Numbered from the stretch's first letter, positions 35,511 to 44,412 are shown. The stretch is DNA of 53,467 bases from Lentilactobacillus dabitei (GCF_019061365.1 NZ_JAHPPD010000006.1:1-53467), one strand, 5' to 3'. Numbers and translations are program-made. Notes: generated by a model not told the origin, from the sequence alone.

Positions 35511-35543
35511 CCCGTCAAAAGGATTAATAATATTTAATAAATA

Positions 35544-35571
35544 TTGACGTTGACGTGGTTTATGCTACTAT
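35544..35571 (+). promoter_or_regulatory. Promoter of tagD
   Basis: TTGACG (35544-35549), 16 bp, TACTAT (35566-35571). The implied leader is about 55 nt. Confidence 0.55.
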
Positions 35572-35631
35572 TTAAGATGTGTTTATTTTCAGTTTGACTA
35601 ATATTAGAGTAATGATTAAGTAGGAGATTTT

Positions 35632-36042
35632 ATGAAAAAAGTAATTACGTATGGAACGTTTGATTTGCTTCACAAGGGTCACGTTCGTTTATTAAAACGT
35701 GCTAAGGCACTTGGTGACCACCTCACCGTTTGCTTGTCATCAGATGAATTCAACGCTGAAAAAGGTAAGAAAGCATACACGTCATACGAAGATCGAAAAT
35801 ACATCCTGGAAGCAATCAAGTATGTTGATGAAGTGATTCCTGAAACCAACTGGGATCAAAAAATTCACGATGTCCAAGATCGTGATATTGACATTTTTGT
35901 TATGGGTGACGATTGGAAGGGAAAGTTTGACTTCCTAAAGGATTACTGTGAAGTTGTTTATTTGCCAAGAACAGAAGGCATCTCAACCACAAAGATCAAA
36001 GAAGACTTAGGCCTTACGGATACCAAAGACTGGCAAGCTTAA
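35632..36042 (+). CDS. tagD: Glycerol-3-phosphate cytidylyltransferase
   Basis: Makes CDP-glycerol, the donor for poly(glycerol phosphate) wall teichoic acid. 136 residues: YGTFDLLHKGHVRLL with the HxGH nucleotide-binding motif and RTEGISTTKIK near the C-terminus. The TagF-like polymerase that would use the product is at 37358. Shine-Dalgarno GTAGGAG. Confidence 0.95.
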   Translation: MKKVITYGTFDLLHKGHVRLLKRAKALGDHLTVCLSSDEFNAEKGKKAYTSYEDRKYILEAIKYVDEVIPETNWDQKIHDVQDRDIDIFVMGDDWKGKFDFLKDYCEVVYLPRTEGISTTKIKEDLGLTDTKDWQA

Positions 36043-36061
36043 TTTAAATGACTTATGACGA

Positions 36062-36104
36062 GGCTGTTAACAAAACGATGTGTTTTGTACCAGCCCCATT
36101 TTAT
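36062..36104 (+). terminator. Terminator after tagD
   Basis: GGCTG (36062-36066) with CAGCC (36091-36095) and CAAAAC (36071-36076) with GTTTTG (36082-36087), then CCATTTTATT. It leaves only a few bases before the tandem element array, so the array is either read through from tagD or uses a promoter I cannot see. Confidence 0.65.
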
Positions 36105-36117
36105 TATGAGGGTAATT

Positions 36118-36241
36118 AGGACAGCTGCTCCAGGCAGAAGTCTGCAGGTAAGCACCTCAAACAAAAATTCCCCAAACCGGAATTTCCGTTCGAGGAGACT
36201 TACGCTCCGACTTCTAACCGCCTGGATCCGCTCACTTTATT
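36118..36241 (+). repeat. Tandem element, copy 1
   Basis: P1 36130-36135 with 36220-36225; P2 36136-36142 with 36209-36215; P3 36148-36152 with 36199-36203; P4 36155-36162 with 36188-36195 (one mismatch); P5 36165-36171 with 36179-36185. Unpaired AACC at 36216-36219. Confidence 0.8.
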
Positions 36242-36358
36242 AGGATAGCTCCGTAAAGCAAAAACTTCCACCTAAGCACCTTTTACAAAAGTCCCAGGAC
36301 CGGGGCCTTCTGAAAAAGGAGACTTAGGTTCCAGTTTCTAACCTGCGCTCACTTTATT
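36242..36358 (+). repeat. Tandem element, copy 2
   Basis: P2 36262-36266 with 36333-36337; P3 36271-36276 with 36323-36328; P4 36279-36284 with 36314-36319; P5 about 36287-36295 with 36302-36309 (one mismatch and one G-U). P1 is reduced to a GC pair set. Unpaired AACC at 36340-36343. The most diverged copy. Confidence 0.75.
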
Positions 36359-36480
36359 AGGACAGCTGCACAAAGCAGGGATCTGCAGGTAAGCACCTCA
36401 GAGAAAAATTCCAAGACCCGGAATTTCTCTCTGAGGAGACTTACCTTCCAATCCCTAACCGCTTTGTTCCGCTCACTTAT
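36359..36480 (+). repeat. Tandem element, copy 3
   Basis: P1 36371-36376 with 36461-36466; P2 36377-36382 with 36451-36456; P3 36388-36393 with 36440-36445; P4 36396-36404 with 36428-36436; P5 36405-36412 with 36420-36426. Unpaired AACC at 36457-36460. The most perfectly paired copy, and the one next to the ribosome site at 36486-36491. Confidence 0.8.
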
Positions 36481-36496
36481 TTTTTAGGAGGATAAA

Positions 36497-37345
36497 ATGC
36501 AACGAGCAATTTTTTTGGTCAGGTCAATTCAAGGTATCAGAAAGACAACGTTCCGAAGCCGTTTGATGGCCTTGGCCAACAGTAATTACCAAGTTGTTGT
36601 GTTACTTGCAATGACGAATTTTGATGAAATCTGGCAAGCCAAGCGCGAATTTGAATTGATCAAATTGCCGGCTGAGACGCAGAACATCAGGTTGATTAAT
36701 TTGGCTGATATTTATGCAGATCATGACGGGATTGCGTTGACTAATGACGATTATTTAACACCAGACCTCACCCAATTGAAGAGTTATGAGTCGCACGCCG
36801 GTAAGTTGCCGGTGACCCGCTTTGTGGGGGCCGATGGTAATATTGTAGCTGAAACCTTATTTGGTGAGGATTCAACCAGACTACATACAATTTTGTTTGA
36901 TAAAAACAGCCGCATTGTTCAGATTAATAATTATGATAGCGCTGATAAACTCTTTGGGATTGAAAAGTATACCAATAATTCATTGGATGAAAGTTTATTG
37001 TTGAATGCCAAGGGACAATTAGTCTTTAGATTTACCAACTATTTGCAACCACAAAAAACGACGTATGATCTCACGGATTCATCAGTGATTCCGCTGCCAG
37101 CTGAGTTAACGGCGCTTCCAGGCCAAAAAGACGATGACATGTTGAAAAGCTACGAAGCCCAGGGAGTGTCAACAATTACCAAAGCTGTTTCGTACACGAA
37201 TTATCGCCGTTACGATGATATCAATGCATTCTACCATCAAGTGCTGCTTAACATGGACCTTGAAAATGCACAAACATACGTCGACATTGATCACCTGGTT
37301 GAAGCTGCCAAATATTTGCCGGGTAAACGAATCTTTAACTATTAA
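36497..37345 (+). CDS. TagE-type glycosyltransferase N-terminal module without catalytic domain
   Basis: 282 residues, ATG after AGGAGG. The first 25 residues (FLVRSIQGIRKTTFRSRLMA) and the beta-hairpin-like middle (RFVGADGNIVAETLFG, LLLNAKGQLVFRFTNY) resemble the N-terminal half of TagE/GtfA-type poly(glycerol phosphate) glucosyltransferases, which are about 500 residues and carry a GT4 domain afterwards. No GT4 motif (E-x7-E, GxGP) is present here, and the following sequence encodes a different protein. It may be a stand-alone accessory subunit or a truncated enzyme. Downstream of the tandem RNA-like array. Confidence 0.55.
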   Translation: MQRAIFLVRSIQGIRKTTFRSRLMALANSNYQVVVLLAMTNFDEIWQAKREFELIKLPAETQNIRLINLADIYADHDGIALTNDDYLTPDLTQLKSYESHAGKLPVTRFVGADGNIVAETLFGEDSTRLHTILFDKNSRIVQINNYDSADKLFGIEKYTNNSLDESLLLNAKGQLVFRFTNYLQPQKTTYDLTDSSVIPLPAELTALPGQKDDDMLKSYEAQGVSTITKAVSYTNYRRYDDINAFYHQVLLNMDLENAQTYVDIDHLVEAAKYLPGKRIFNY

Positions 37346-37357
37346 GGGGACATAAAA

Positions 37358-39379
37358 TTGCGAGCGATACTTTCCGGAGTTCATCAAAAAAAGGGACTTC
37401 AAGTTTTAGAATTTGAATTACTGGATGTGACCGGCTCTTTGGAGCAGGCCTATATGTTATTTGTTGAAAAGAACAGTTTGGCCTCCATCATGAAGCCGAT
37501 CACTAAGGTTCTCAATCATAATATTGTCCGGGTTAATATTGATGCCCAGGACTTTCATTTTGACATGGCCGACCAAACTGAATTTGAATGGCAAATTTTT
37601 ATGGTCAACAATGGCATCGATCATACCAATGTGATTCAAGTTGAAAGTGAATATTTGAGTGATCGTCACCAGTTGGAACTGACCAGTTACTATCAATTCA
37701 ACAGCGATGCGCAAGGGATGGCACTGTTTAACATTCGGACTCACCAGTCTGATGAAGATTTCATGATTAACTCGGTTAACTTGACGGATACTGACCTGGA
37801 GTTGACGGGTTACAACAAGATTAATGGAATCAAGATTAAGAACCAACGGATTATTTTGAGAAACCAAACCAATAACGGCAAATTGGAATATCCGGTTTCT
37901 AAAAAGATGTTCCAAGGGATGTTCACCGTCTCGATTCCGCTCACAGATATTCCTCAGAATTCAGTGGGCGAATTGTATATCAAATACAATCTTGAGGGCA
38001 ACGAGATTACTCAAAGATTGATCATTTCGAAATCACTGAGTGGCCAGTCCACCATTGCCCAATTACCTGGTAACCGGATGATCACCTTAGAGAAACGGTT
38101 TGATAACGGTATTTTGGTTAAAGAATTTCTTGGTGCATCCTTGCTGCAAAAGATTAGCGCTGCCGGTGGCAAGGCCCATGGTATCATCGATGTCATCCGA
38201 ATGGTTCAAGATAAATTAAATCTTGCCCGAATGCGGTTCTTATTTAGATCAGGCCATTCGCCATACGAAAATACGACAATTATTTTTGAAAGTTTTGGCG
38301 GCCGGCAAGTGAGTGACAGTCCGTATGCAATCTATAAAGTGTTTAAGACACTTTATCCCGGGATAAATATGATCTGGTCGATTGACCGCTCACAGAAATC
38401 ATTCTGTAAACAAAACGGAATTGCTTACGTGGTTCGCCGGACTAACAAGTGGGTACGAATACTTGAAAAGTCTCAATTCTGGATCAGTAATGCCCGGTTC
38501 CCAACTTGGGTCAAGAAGCCAAACTATGTCACTTATATTCAAACTTGGCACGGGACACCATTGAAGAAGTTGGGGCTGGATATCGAAAATGTTTCGATGC
38601 CAGGAACAACAACCGCGAAATATCATAAGAATTTTGTCAGGGAAGCTAATCGTTGGGATGCTTTAGTATCACCTAACGATTACTCGACTCAAATTTTCCG
38701 GTCGGCCTTTGGTTTTAACAACCAAATTTTGAAGATTGGGTATCCTCGAAACGATGAATTAATTAATACAAATCCCGATGAGATTGTCGCAATCAAAGAA
38801 CAACTTGGAATCCCGCTGGACAAAAAGGTTGTGATGTATGCGCCAACTTATCGAGACAATCAATTTGCTGAGAAGGGCAAGTATACATTTGAACTCCCAT
38901 TTGATTTGGACGATTTCCGTAAATCATTTGGGGATGATACGGTCTTGATTTTGAGAATGCACTATTTGATTTCGAACGCTTTAGACATTTCGAATTATTC
39001 TGATTTTGTGTATGACTTCTCAAATTATCCAAACATCAGTGACTTGTATTTGGTATCAGACCTATTAATTACTGATTACTCTTCGGTGTTCTTCGATTAT
39101 GCCTATTTGAAGCGGCCAATCCTATTCTATCCATACGATTACCACTTGTATAAGGAGGAACTTCGCGGATTTTACCTCAACTACGAAAAGGATTTACCCG
39201 GTAAGATTGCTGGAAATTCAAAAGAATTGTTAGCAGAAATTAATCATGCTTTGGCGCATCCAGATATGAGTGCCAACCAAAAATTCATGAACTTCTATAA
39301 TCGTTTCTGTGCAATTAACGATGGTTTAAGTTCACTGAAAGTGGTTAATTATGTGATGCACCAAATCGAAAGTGTCTAG
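37358..39379 (+). CDS. CDP-glycerol glycerophosphotransferase (TagF-like)
   Basis: 673 residues, start TTG after AAGGGG. The N-terminal about 290 residues are beta-rich and not recognised. The C-terminal part is a CDP-glycerol glycerophosphotransferase domain: TWHGTPLKKLG (about 396), APTYRD (about 494) and ITDYSSVFFDYA (about 570). It would add glycerol phosphate units from the CDP-glycerol made by TagD to a lipid-linked primer at the inner membrane face. Polymerase (TagF) versus primase (TagB) is not certain. The start is 12 bp after the preceding gene, so the two are co-translated. Confidence 0.88.
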   Translation: MRAILSGVHQKKGLQVLEFELLDVTGSLEQAYMLFVEKNSLASIMKPITKVLNHNIVRVNIDAQDFHFDMADQTEFEWQIFMVNNGIDHTNVIQVESEYLSDRHQLELTSYYQFNSDAQGMALFNIRTHQSDEDFMINSVNLTDTDLELTGYNKINGIKIKNQRIILRNQTNNGKLEYPVSKKMFQGMFTVSIPLTDIPQNSVGELYIKYNLEGNEITQRLIISKSLSGQSTIAQLPGNRMITLEKRFDNGILVKEFLGASLLQKISAAGGKAHGIIDVIRMVQDKLNLARMRFLFRSGHSPYENTTIIFESFGGRQVSDSPYAIYKVFKTLYPGINMIWSIDRSQKSFCKQNGIAYVVRRTNKWVRILEKSQFWISNARFPTWVKKPNYVTYIQTWHGTPLKKLGLDIENVSMPGTTTAKYHKNFVREANRWDALVSPNDYSTQIFRSAFGFNNQILKIGYPRNDELINTNPDEIVAIKEQLGIPLDKKVVMYAPTYRDNQFAEKGKYTFELPFDLDDFRKSFGDDTVLILRMHYLISNALDISNYSDFVYDFSNYPNISDLYLVSDLLITDYSSVFFDYAYLKRPILFYPYDYHLYKEELRGFYLNYEKDLPGKIAGNSKELLAEINHALAHPDMSANQKFMNFYNRFCAINDGLSSLKVVNYVMHQIESV

Positions 39380-39891
39380 ACGGGTGTGTTGAGTAGACAA
39401 GACGGGCTTGAACGAGCTATTAAGCAGCAATTGAGCGTTATTTAATTAGAAGGGTACGCCAGTGTGATTGCCGCCAAGGGAACTCTTTATGTCGGCGACG
39501 CGCAATAAACGGTTGATCCTTGCTATTTAATCGAAAACAGACTGGGATAATCGTTGCTTTGATCCCAGAATTGAACGAAATGGATCAATTATTCCTGGTG
39601 GGATAGTTGGTCCTTTTTGTTAAATGACCAGAATCAATCATTTTGGCCGCTTTTCTACTAATAACAGAGACGATCCACGCGAATGATTACTGATCGGAAA
39701 TTGACATATGGTCTAGCCTCTTTCGCATGGATTCTAAGAACAAGTTGCTTTTTGTGACAATTTCAGTCTCAAAAGTATCCAACTATTCACTGTTCAACAC
39801 TTATGCTGGCAAAATCATAACCACAACTAGGAGCGTGGTCGAAAACGTGTTAAAATTAATGAGTTATTGACTCGTCTGAAAGGAAGTTAAC
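39380..39891. other. Intergenic region between the teichoic acid operon and prfC
   Basis: 512 bp without a credible gene. It contains a small hairpin CTGGGAT/ATCCCAG (39542-39568), the terminator at 39582-39618, and an AT-rich stretch before prfC in which TTAAAAT (39850-39856) is a possible -10. Nothing else seen. Confidence 0.6.
39582..39618 (+). terminator. Terminator of the tagF-like operon
   Basis: A 14-bp stem, GGATCAATTATTCC (39582-39595) with GGGATAGTTGGTCC (39600-39613), including four G-U pairs, then TTTTT. It lies about 200 bp after the last gene. Confidence 0.7.
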
Positions 39892-41472
39892 ATGAATACC
39901 CAACAATTAAAAAAGGAAGACAGCACCCGGCGCACATTTGCGATCATTTCTCACCCCGATGCCGGAAAAACGACTATCACTGAACAATTGCTTTTGTTTG
40001 GTGGAGTTGTTCGTACTGCAGGTACCGTTAAGGGCCGAAAGACCGGCAACTTTGCTAAATCCGACTGGATGGAAATTGAGCAGAAGCGTGGAATTTCCGT
40101 TACCAGTTCTGTGATGCGGTTTGATTATGCCGGCAAACGGATTAATATTTTGGATACCCCTGGGCATGAGGATTTCTCCGAGGATACTTATCGGACTTTG
40201 ATGGCCGTTGATTCAGCCGTAATGGTGATTGATTCGGCTAAAGGAATTGAGCCGCAAACTAAAAAATTGTTCCAAATTTGTAAGATGCGGGGAATCCCCA
40301 TTTTCACATTTATGAACAAGCTTGACCGGGATGGCCGTGAACCCATGGATTTGATTGATGAATTGGAAAATGTTTTAGGCATTGACGCTTACCCGATGAA
40401 TTGGCCGATCGGAATGGGAAAGACCCTCGATGGGATTTATGATCGTTATAATCATCAAGTTGAGCTATATAATCATGATCATGATAAGGACAGCACAATT
40501 GTCAAATTGGATGATCACAACAATCCGATCAATGATCCAGAACTGGCTGAAAATGATCAATTTCAAGAAACTAAAGATAATATTGACTTACTGGATATGG
40601 CCGGTAATAAATTTGACGAAGCTAAAATTGCCACGGGAGATTTAACACCGGTATTCTTCGGTTCAGCCTTGGTAAACTTTGGGGTTAAGACGTTCTTTGA
40701 CGCTTATTTGAAATATGCGCCAGCTCCAAGTGCCCATAAGACCGAGGAAGGCGATGTGGTTTCCCCAGATGCTGATCGTTTCTCTGGATTTGTTTTCAAG
40801 ATTCAGGCTAATATGAACCCTAATCACCGGGATCGAATCGCTTTTGTCAGAGTTTGTTCCGGTGAATTCGAAAAGGGGATGGATGTGAACCTCTATCGGA
40901 CCAAGAAGAAGTTGCGGCTGTCAAACGTGACTGAGTTTATGGCAAATACGCGTGAAAATGTTAAGACGGCTGTTGCCGGTGATATTATCGGTCTTTATGA
41001 TACCGGAAACTTTCAAATTGGTGACACGATTTATACGGGTAAATCGCCGATCGAATTCGAAAAGCTCCCACAATTTACACCGGAGCTGTTCGTGCGGGTT
41101 TCTGCAAAAAATGTCATGAAGCAAAAATCATTTCATAAAGGAATTGATCAACTCGTCCAAGAAGGGGCTGTTCAGATCTATACTTCTTATACGACCAATG
41201 ATTACATTCTGGGAGCCGTTGGTCAGCTGCAATTTGAAGTGTTCCAGTTCAGAATGAAAAATGAATATAACTCTGAAGTTAATATGGAATCCCTTGGTCA
41301 TAAGATTGCCAGGTGGATTGATCCAGACCAACTTGATGAAAGAATGTCATCCTCGCGAAATCTATTGGTGAAAGATCGGGCTGGCAATCCATTATTCTTG
41401 TTTGAGAATGAATTTGCCTTGCGATGGTTCAAAGATAAGTATCCAGATGTAAAATTAACTTCTAAACTATAA
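39892..41472 (+). CDS. prfC: Peptide chain release factor 3
   Basis: GTPase that removes RF1/RF2 from the ribosome after termination. 526 residues. G1 [10 protein letters not shown]3 [16 protein letters not shown] (in which the DTPG and EDFSEDTYR portions are RF3-specific), G4 [10 protein letters not shown]. Shine-Dalgarno AAAGGAAG. Ends 24 bp before pepD. Confidence 0.96.
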   Translation: MNTQQLKKEDSTRRTFAIISHPDAGKTTITEQLLLFGGVVRTAGTVKGRKTGNFAKSDWMEIEQKRGISVTSSVMRFDYAGKRINILDTPGHEDFSEDTYRTLMAVDSAVMVIDSAKGIEPQTKKLFQICKMRGIPIFTFMNKLDRDGREPMDLIDELENVLGIDAYPMNWPIGMGKTLDGIYDRYNHQVELYNHDHDKDSTIVKLDDHNNPINDPELAENDQFQETKDNIDLLDMAGNKFDEAKIATGDLTPVFFGSALVNFGVKTFFDAYLKYAPAPSAHKTEEGDVVSPDADRFSGFVFKIQANMNPNHRDRIAFVRVCSGEFEKGMDVNLYRTKKKLRLSNVTEFMANTRENVKTAVAGDIIGLYDTGNFQIGDTIYTGKSPIEFEKLPQFTPELFVRVSAKNVMKQKSFHKGIDQLVQEGAVQIYTSYTTNDYILGAVGQLQFEVFQFRMKNEYNSEVNMESLGHKIARWIDPDQLDERMSSSRNLLVKDRAGNPLFLFENEFALRWFKDKYPDVKLTSKL

Positions 41473-41496
41473 TTTTTGGAAAGAAGAGATTCACAC

Positions 41497-42924
41497 ATGG
41501 CTACAAAACATTTATCAGCTTGTACCACAATTTTGGTAGGTAAGAAGGCCTCGATCGACGGGTCGACAATGGTTGCTAGAAATGATGACACATTTTTGCC
41601 ACTGACACCCCAACGTTTCTACGTTGAACCGGCCGTTTCTAATCGTGACGAAGTTTGGGTATCTAACCAAAATGGGTTTAAAGCCCCACTACCCAAAAAT
41701 GGCTACCGGTATTCATTGACCCCCAATGCAGACGTTGCTAAAGAAGGCGTTTACGCTGAAAGTGGATTTAACGAAAAAAATGTTGCAATGAGTGCGACCG
41801 AAAGTGTTTATGGTAACGAACGGGCCCTCGCCTATGATCCGTTGGTCAAAAATGGCTTGGCAGAAGACTCTCTTCAGTCAATGGTTTTGCCATACATTGA
41901 CTCAGCTCGAGATGGCGTCAAATATCTTGGCAATTTGATTAAAAAGTATGGGTCACCAGAAGGCAACGGTGTGATTTTTAGTGATCATAACGAAGTTTGG
42001 TATATGGAAATTGTAACGGGACATCATTGGGTTGCTCAACGAATTCCAGATGATGCTTATGCAGTAGCAGCTAACCAAGTTGCGATTCAACAAGTTGATT
42101 TTAATGATTCTGATAATTTTATGTCTTCTGACGGGATTCAAGAGTTTGTTGAAAAATATCATTTAAATAATCACAAAACAGGTTTTGATTTCCGGCGGAT
42201 TTTTGGAACGGATAACGAAAAAGATCGTCACTATAACACGCCTCGGGTTTGGTATGGTCAGCACTATTTCAACCCTGAAATTGAGCAAGATCCAACTTCA
42301 TCTGACTTACCTTTTATTTGTCATACAGATAAGAAGATCACGGTTGAGGATATTGAATTTGTCTTGGGGTCTCATTTCAATGAAACTAAGTATGATCCTT
42401 TAGCACCAGGCAACGAAGACACGAAGACGCTGTTCCGACCAATTGCGATGAATCGGACGCAAAACTCCCATGTTTTGCAGATTCGTAATGACGTGACGGG
42501 CGGCTGTTCTGCAATTATGTGGCTCTGCTTTGGGGTACCCGCATTTTCACCATACGTGCCATTCTTTGCTAATGCTAATGATACGGACGAAAGCTATGCC
42601 AACACACCATTGCACTGTGATGATGAAAGTGCGTACTGGATGTATCGAAAGTTGTCAATGTTAGTTGAAACCCACTATTCAGAGTTTGCTCAAGATGATG
42701 TTGATTTCTTGACGGATTCCAAGGAAAAGCTTCGTCGCCATGTTCAAGATACGATTGATGAAGCAAAGGGCTTGAAGGGATCTGAATTGACGAATTATTT
42801 GACAGAGCAGAATCATCAAGTTGTTAAAATGATGAGAATTGCCACGGAGCATTTTAATCATCAGCTGATTGAAAAGGGATTAAACCTTTCGAAGTTAACC
42901 TTTGAGTATGATAAGAACCTGTAG
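41497..42924 (+). CDS. pepD: C69-family dipeptidase
   Basis: 475 residues from the ATG at 41497, after GGAAAGAAGAG; the in-frame TTG at 41476 precedes the ribosome site. Cytosolic Ntn-hydrolase: Cys9 in SACTTILVGKKASIDGST is the expected nucleophile after removal of the short leader peptide, and RNDD follows as in known PepD enzymes. It hydrolyses a range of dipeptides in lactobacilli. Confidence 0.93.
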   Translation: MATKHLSACTTILVGKKASIDGSTMVARNDDTFLPLTPQRFYVEPAVSNRDEVWVSNQNGFKAPLPKNGYRYSLTPNADVAKEGVYAESGFNEKNVAMSATESVYGNERALAYDPLVKNGLAEDSLQSMVLPYIDSARDGVKYLGNLIKKYGSPEGNGVIFSDHNEVWYMEIVTGHHWVAQRIPDDAYAVAANQVAIQQVDFNDSDNFMSSDGIQEFVEKYHLNNHKTGFDFRRIFGTDNEKDRHYNTPRVWYGQHYFNPEIEQDPTSSDLPFICHTDKKITVEDIEFVLGSHFNETKYDPLAPGNEDTKTLFRPIAMNRTQNSHVLQIRNDVTGGCSAIMWLCFGVPAFSPYVPFFANANDTDESYANTPLHCDDESAYWMYRKLSMLVETHYSEFAQDDVDFLTDSKEKLRRHVQDTIDEAKGLKGSELTNYLTEQNHQVVKMMRIATEHFNHQLIEKGLNLSKLTFEYDKNL

Positions 42925-42950
42925 TCTGAAAAAATAGCAGCCTACGTTCA

Positions 42951-42989
42951 CCTTCAAAGAGTGGCTGCTTGCAGTTTGGCCTTTGAAGG
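42951..42989. repeat. Inverted repeat CCTTCAAAG / CTTTGAAGG
   Basis: Perfect 9-bp arms (42951-42959, 42981-42989) flanked by a 10-bp direct repeat TAGCAGCCTA (42935-42944 and 43001-43010). Downstream of pepD; possible first barrier to read-through or a small inserted repeat. Confidence 0.45.
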
Positions 42990-43030
42990 CATCATCGTGC
43001 TAGCAGCCTAGCAATTTAATGCAATGAAAT

Positions 43031-43079
43031 AAGGGCCCCCGACCAAAATCCAGTGTGGATTGATGGTCAGGGGCCCTTT
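43031..43079. terminator. Two-way terminator between pepD and the convergent gene
   Basis: AAGGGCCCC (43031-43039) pairs with GGGGCCCTT (43070-43078), with inner GACCA/TGGTC and AATCCA/TGGATT. Short T or A runs on both sides. Confidence 0.7.
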
Positions 43080-43160
43080 GTGGTGGACAATTTTTTGAGA
43101 CATTTGCTAAAGTATTTTCAATTACTTGGATCAAAACGGCTATTTGTTACGCTCACAATT

Positions 43161-44303
43161 TCATTCATCAACAGCCACATAATTTCTAGGGATCACCGAA
43201 TGATCGGCTAATTCATACCAAATTAAATCCTGATCGTCCACAATTGTTGCGACAATCGAGACTCTGCTGCCATCAAGTAATTCATTAGTTTGAGTTCCAT
43301 AAGGTTGGTCAAACACCGCAACCGAACGCCCTGGGACAAAACTAATGGTTCCAAACAACCGAACTGGATTGCGGGATGTTTCAGTAATTGGTCCAGCAAC
43401 TTCTTGAACTGGTGGGTCACTTGGTTCAAGCAGATGATTTTTAATCCATTCAAAGCCGCCAATATTTAACCAGCTGGTACCGTTCGAAGTAATGACGCTA
43501 CCAAAGACTTTTAAAACCAGGTTCTTTGGCAACCCAGTTCGCAGGATGTGACCATTGGGCTCATCAAACACATCATGGTGGCGCGTTAACTTGACGTAAT
43601 ACTCAACTTGTTGAACCGTTTTCCAGTCGGCCCGCCGATAGGCAAAAATGACTTTTTGAATGTCAGTGTTGAAATGGCCCAAAGTATTGCCTGTACTGGT
43701 GATCAATCGATAATTAGCTACATTTGGGCAATCAATTCGATACTTCTTCCCCAATTTGTCACTCAAAATATTGACAGATTGAAGAATGTTGCTAGTATCC
43801 GTATCCACAGAATAGATGAGGACCGGCTGACCTTGGCGCAACTCGTAATGAACGGTGATTTCTTGGTCATCATCTTCAAAATAACTTGTGAAGTTATCAA
43901 TGGCAGTGATGAAATAGTCCGCAAACGTTGGAAATCGAAAATGCAGACGATCACCGCTAAAGCCATTTAAAATGTCTGCCGGGCGAATTTCGTGTTGATT
44001 TTCATCCAAATAAAAAATGGAAATTTGTGATTGTTGCCGGCTTTCGTAACTGAAGTCGGTTTTGGCTGGCGCTTGATCAACTGGTTGCGGTTCTTTAACC
44101 TGATGATCAGCAGGGGCTGGTTGCACTTCTTTATTTTGGCGGCTATCGGCGGACTGAATTGAGTCAGATCCAGGATCTACGTTAACCGTTTCCCGTTTGT
44201 GTCGCCGGTAATGATTGCGACGATTAATGCGATTTTGCCGCGCTTGGGGACGAATGGGGGGAGAACTATTCAATTTTCGTCTAAGCCAATCAATCAGCGT
44301 CAT
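43161..44303 (-). CDS. MucBP- and SH3-like repeat protein without an export signal
   Basis: 380 residues. The N-terminus (1-40) is strongly basic with many Arg and Asn, followed by a Pro/Gln/Ser-rich linker (about 41-85). Two MucBP-like modules follow (ISIFYLDENQHEIRP at about 93; EITVHYELRQGQPVLIYSV at about 147), then two SH3-like stretches (around VFDEPNGHILRTGL and VAVFDQPYGTQTNELL). Such modules normally sit on exported cell-surface proteins, yet there is no signal peptide, membrane helix or LPXTG. Function unknown. Confidence 0.65.
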   Translation of the reverse strand: MTLIDWLRRKLNSSPPIRPQARQNRINRRNHYRRHKRETVNVDPGSDSIQSADSRQNKEVQPAPADHQVKEPQPVDQAPAKTDFSYESRQQSQISIFYLDENQHEIRPADILNGFSGDRLHFRFPTFADYFITAIDNFTSYFEDDDQEITVHYELRQGQPVLIYSVDTDTSNILQSVNILSDKLGKKYRIDCPNVANYRLITSTGNTLGHFNTDIQKVIFAYRRADWKTVQQVEYYVKLTRHHDVFDEPNGHILRTGLPKNLVLKVFGSVITSNGTSWLNIGGFEWIKNHLLEPSDPPVQEVAGPITETSRNPVRLFGTISFVPGRSVAVFDQPYGTQTNELLDGSRVSIVATIVDDQDLIWYELADHSVIPRNYVAVDE

Positions 44304-44412
44304 TTCGTATCTCCTAAAAGGTTCTATATAAAATTATATCATAATCTAAGGGACTGCGAAATCAAGCGCTTCATAATTGGTGAACAATTCTTTATGGCAA
44401 ATTCTATGTACT

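Larger units (their letters stand above)
36118..36480 (+). ncRNA. Three tandem copies of a structured RNA-like element (5' leader)
   Basis: Copies start at 36118, 36242 and 36359 (AGGAYAGC each time; spacing 124 and 117) and each ends GCTCACTT. Shared fold: P1 CCAGGC/GCCTGG (copy 1), CAAAGC/GCTTTG (copy 3); P2 AGAAGTC/GACTTCT, AAACT/AGTTT, AGGGAT/ATCCCT; P3 GTAAG/CTTAC, CCTAAG/CTTAGG, GGTAAG/CTTACC; P4 starting CCTC/GAGG or CCTTTT/AAAAGG; P5 AAATTCC/GGAATTT. Stems change by paired substitutions. Kept unpaired parts: CA opposite AGA between P3 and P4, AACC on the 3' side between P2 and P1, and a loop ending ACC. Copy 2 has a weak P1. The array ends 5 bases before the AGGAGG ribosome site of the next gene. 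Family not recognised. Confidence 0.8.

Noticed and set aside
36055-36243. A 62-codon frame across the first tandem element
   Set aside because: It is a by-product of the repeated structured sequence and begins in the tagD terminator.
36118-36480. CRISPR array
   Set aside because: Repeats are about 120 nt, only three, internally palindromic at several levels, and have no unique spacers or cas genes nearby.
36118-36480. T-box leader
   Set aside because: No TGGNACC-type antiterminator, no AGTA-type specifier region and no T-run terminator next to the gene.
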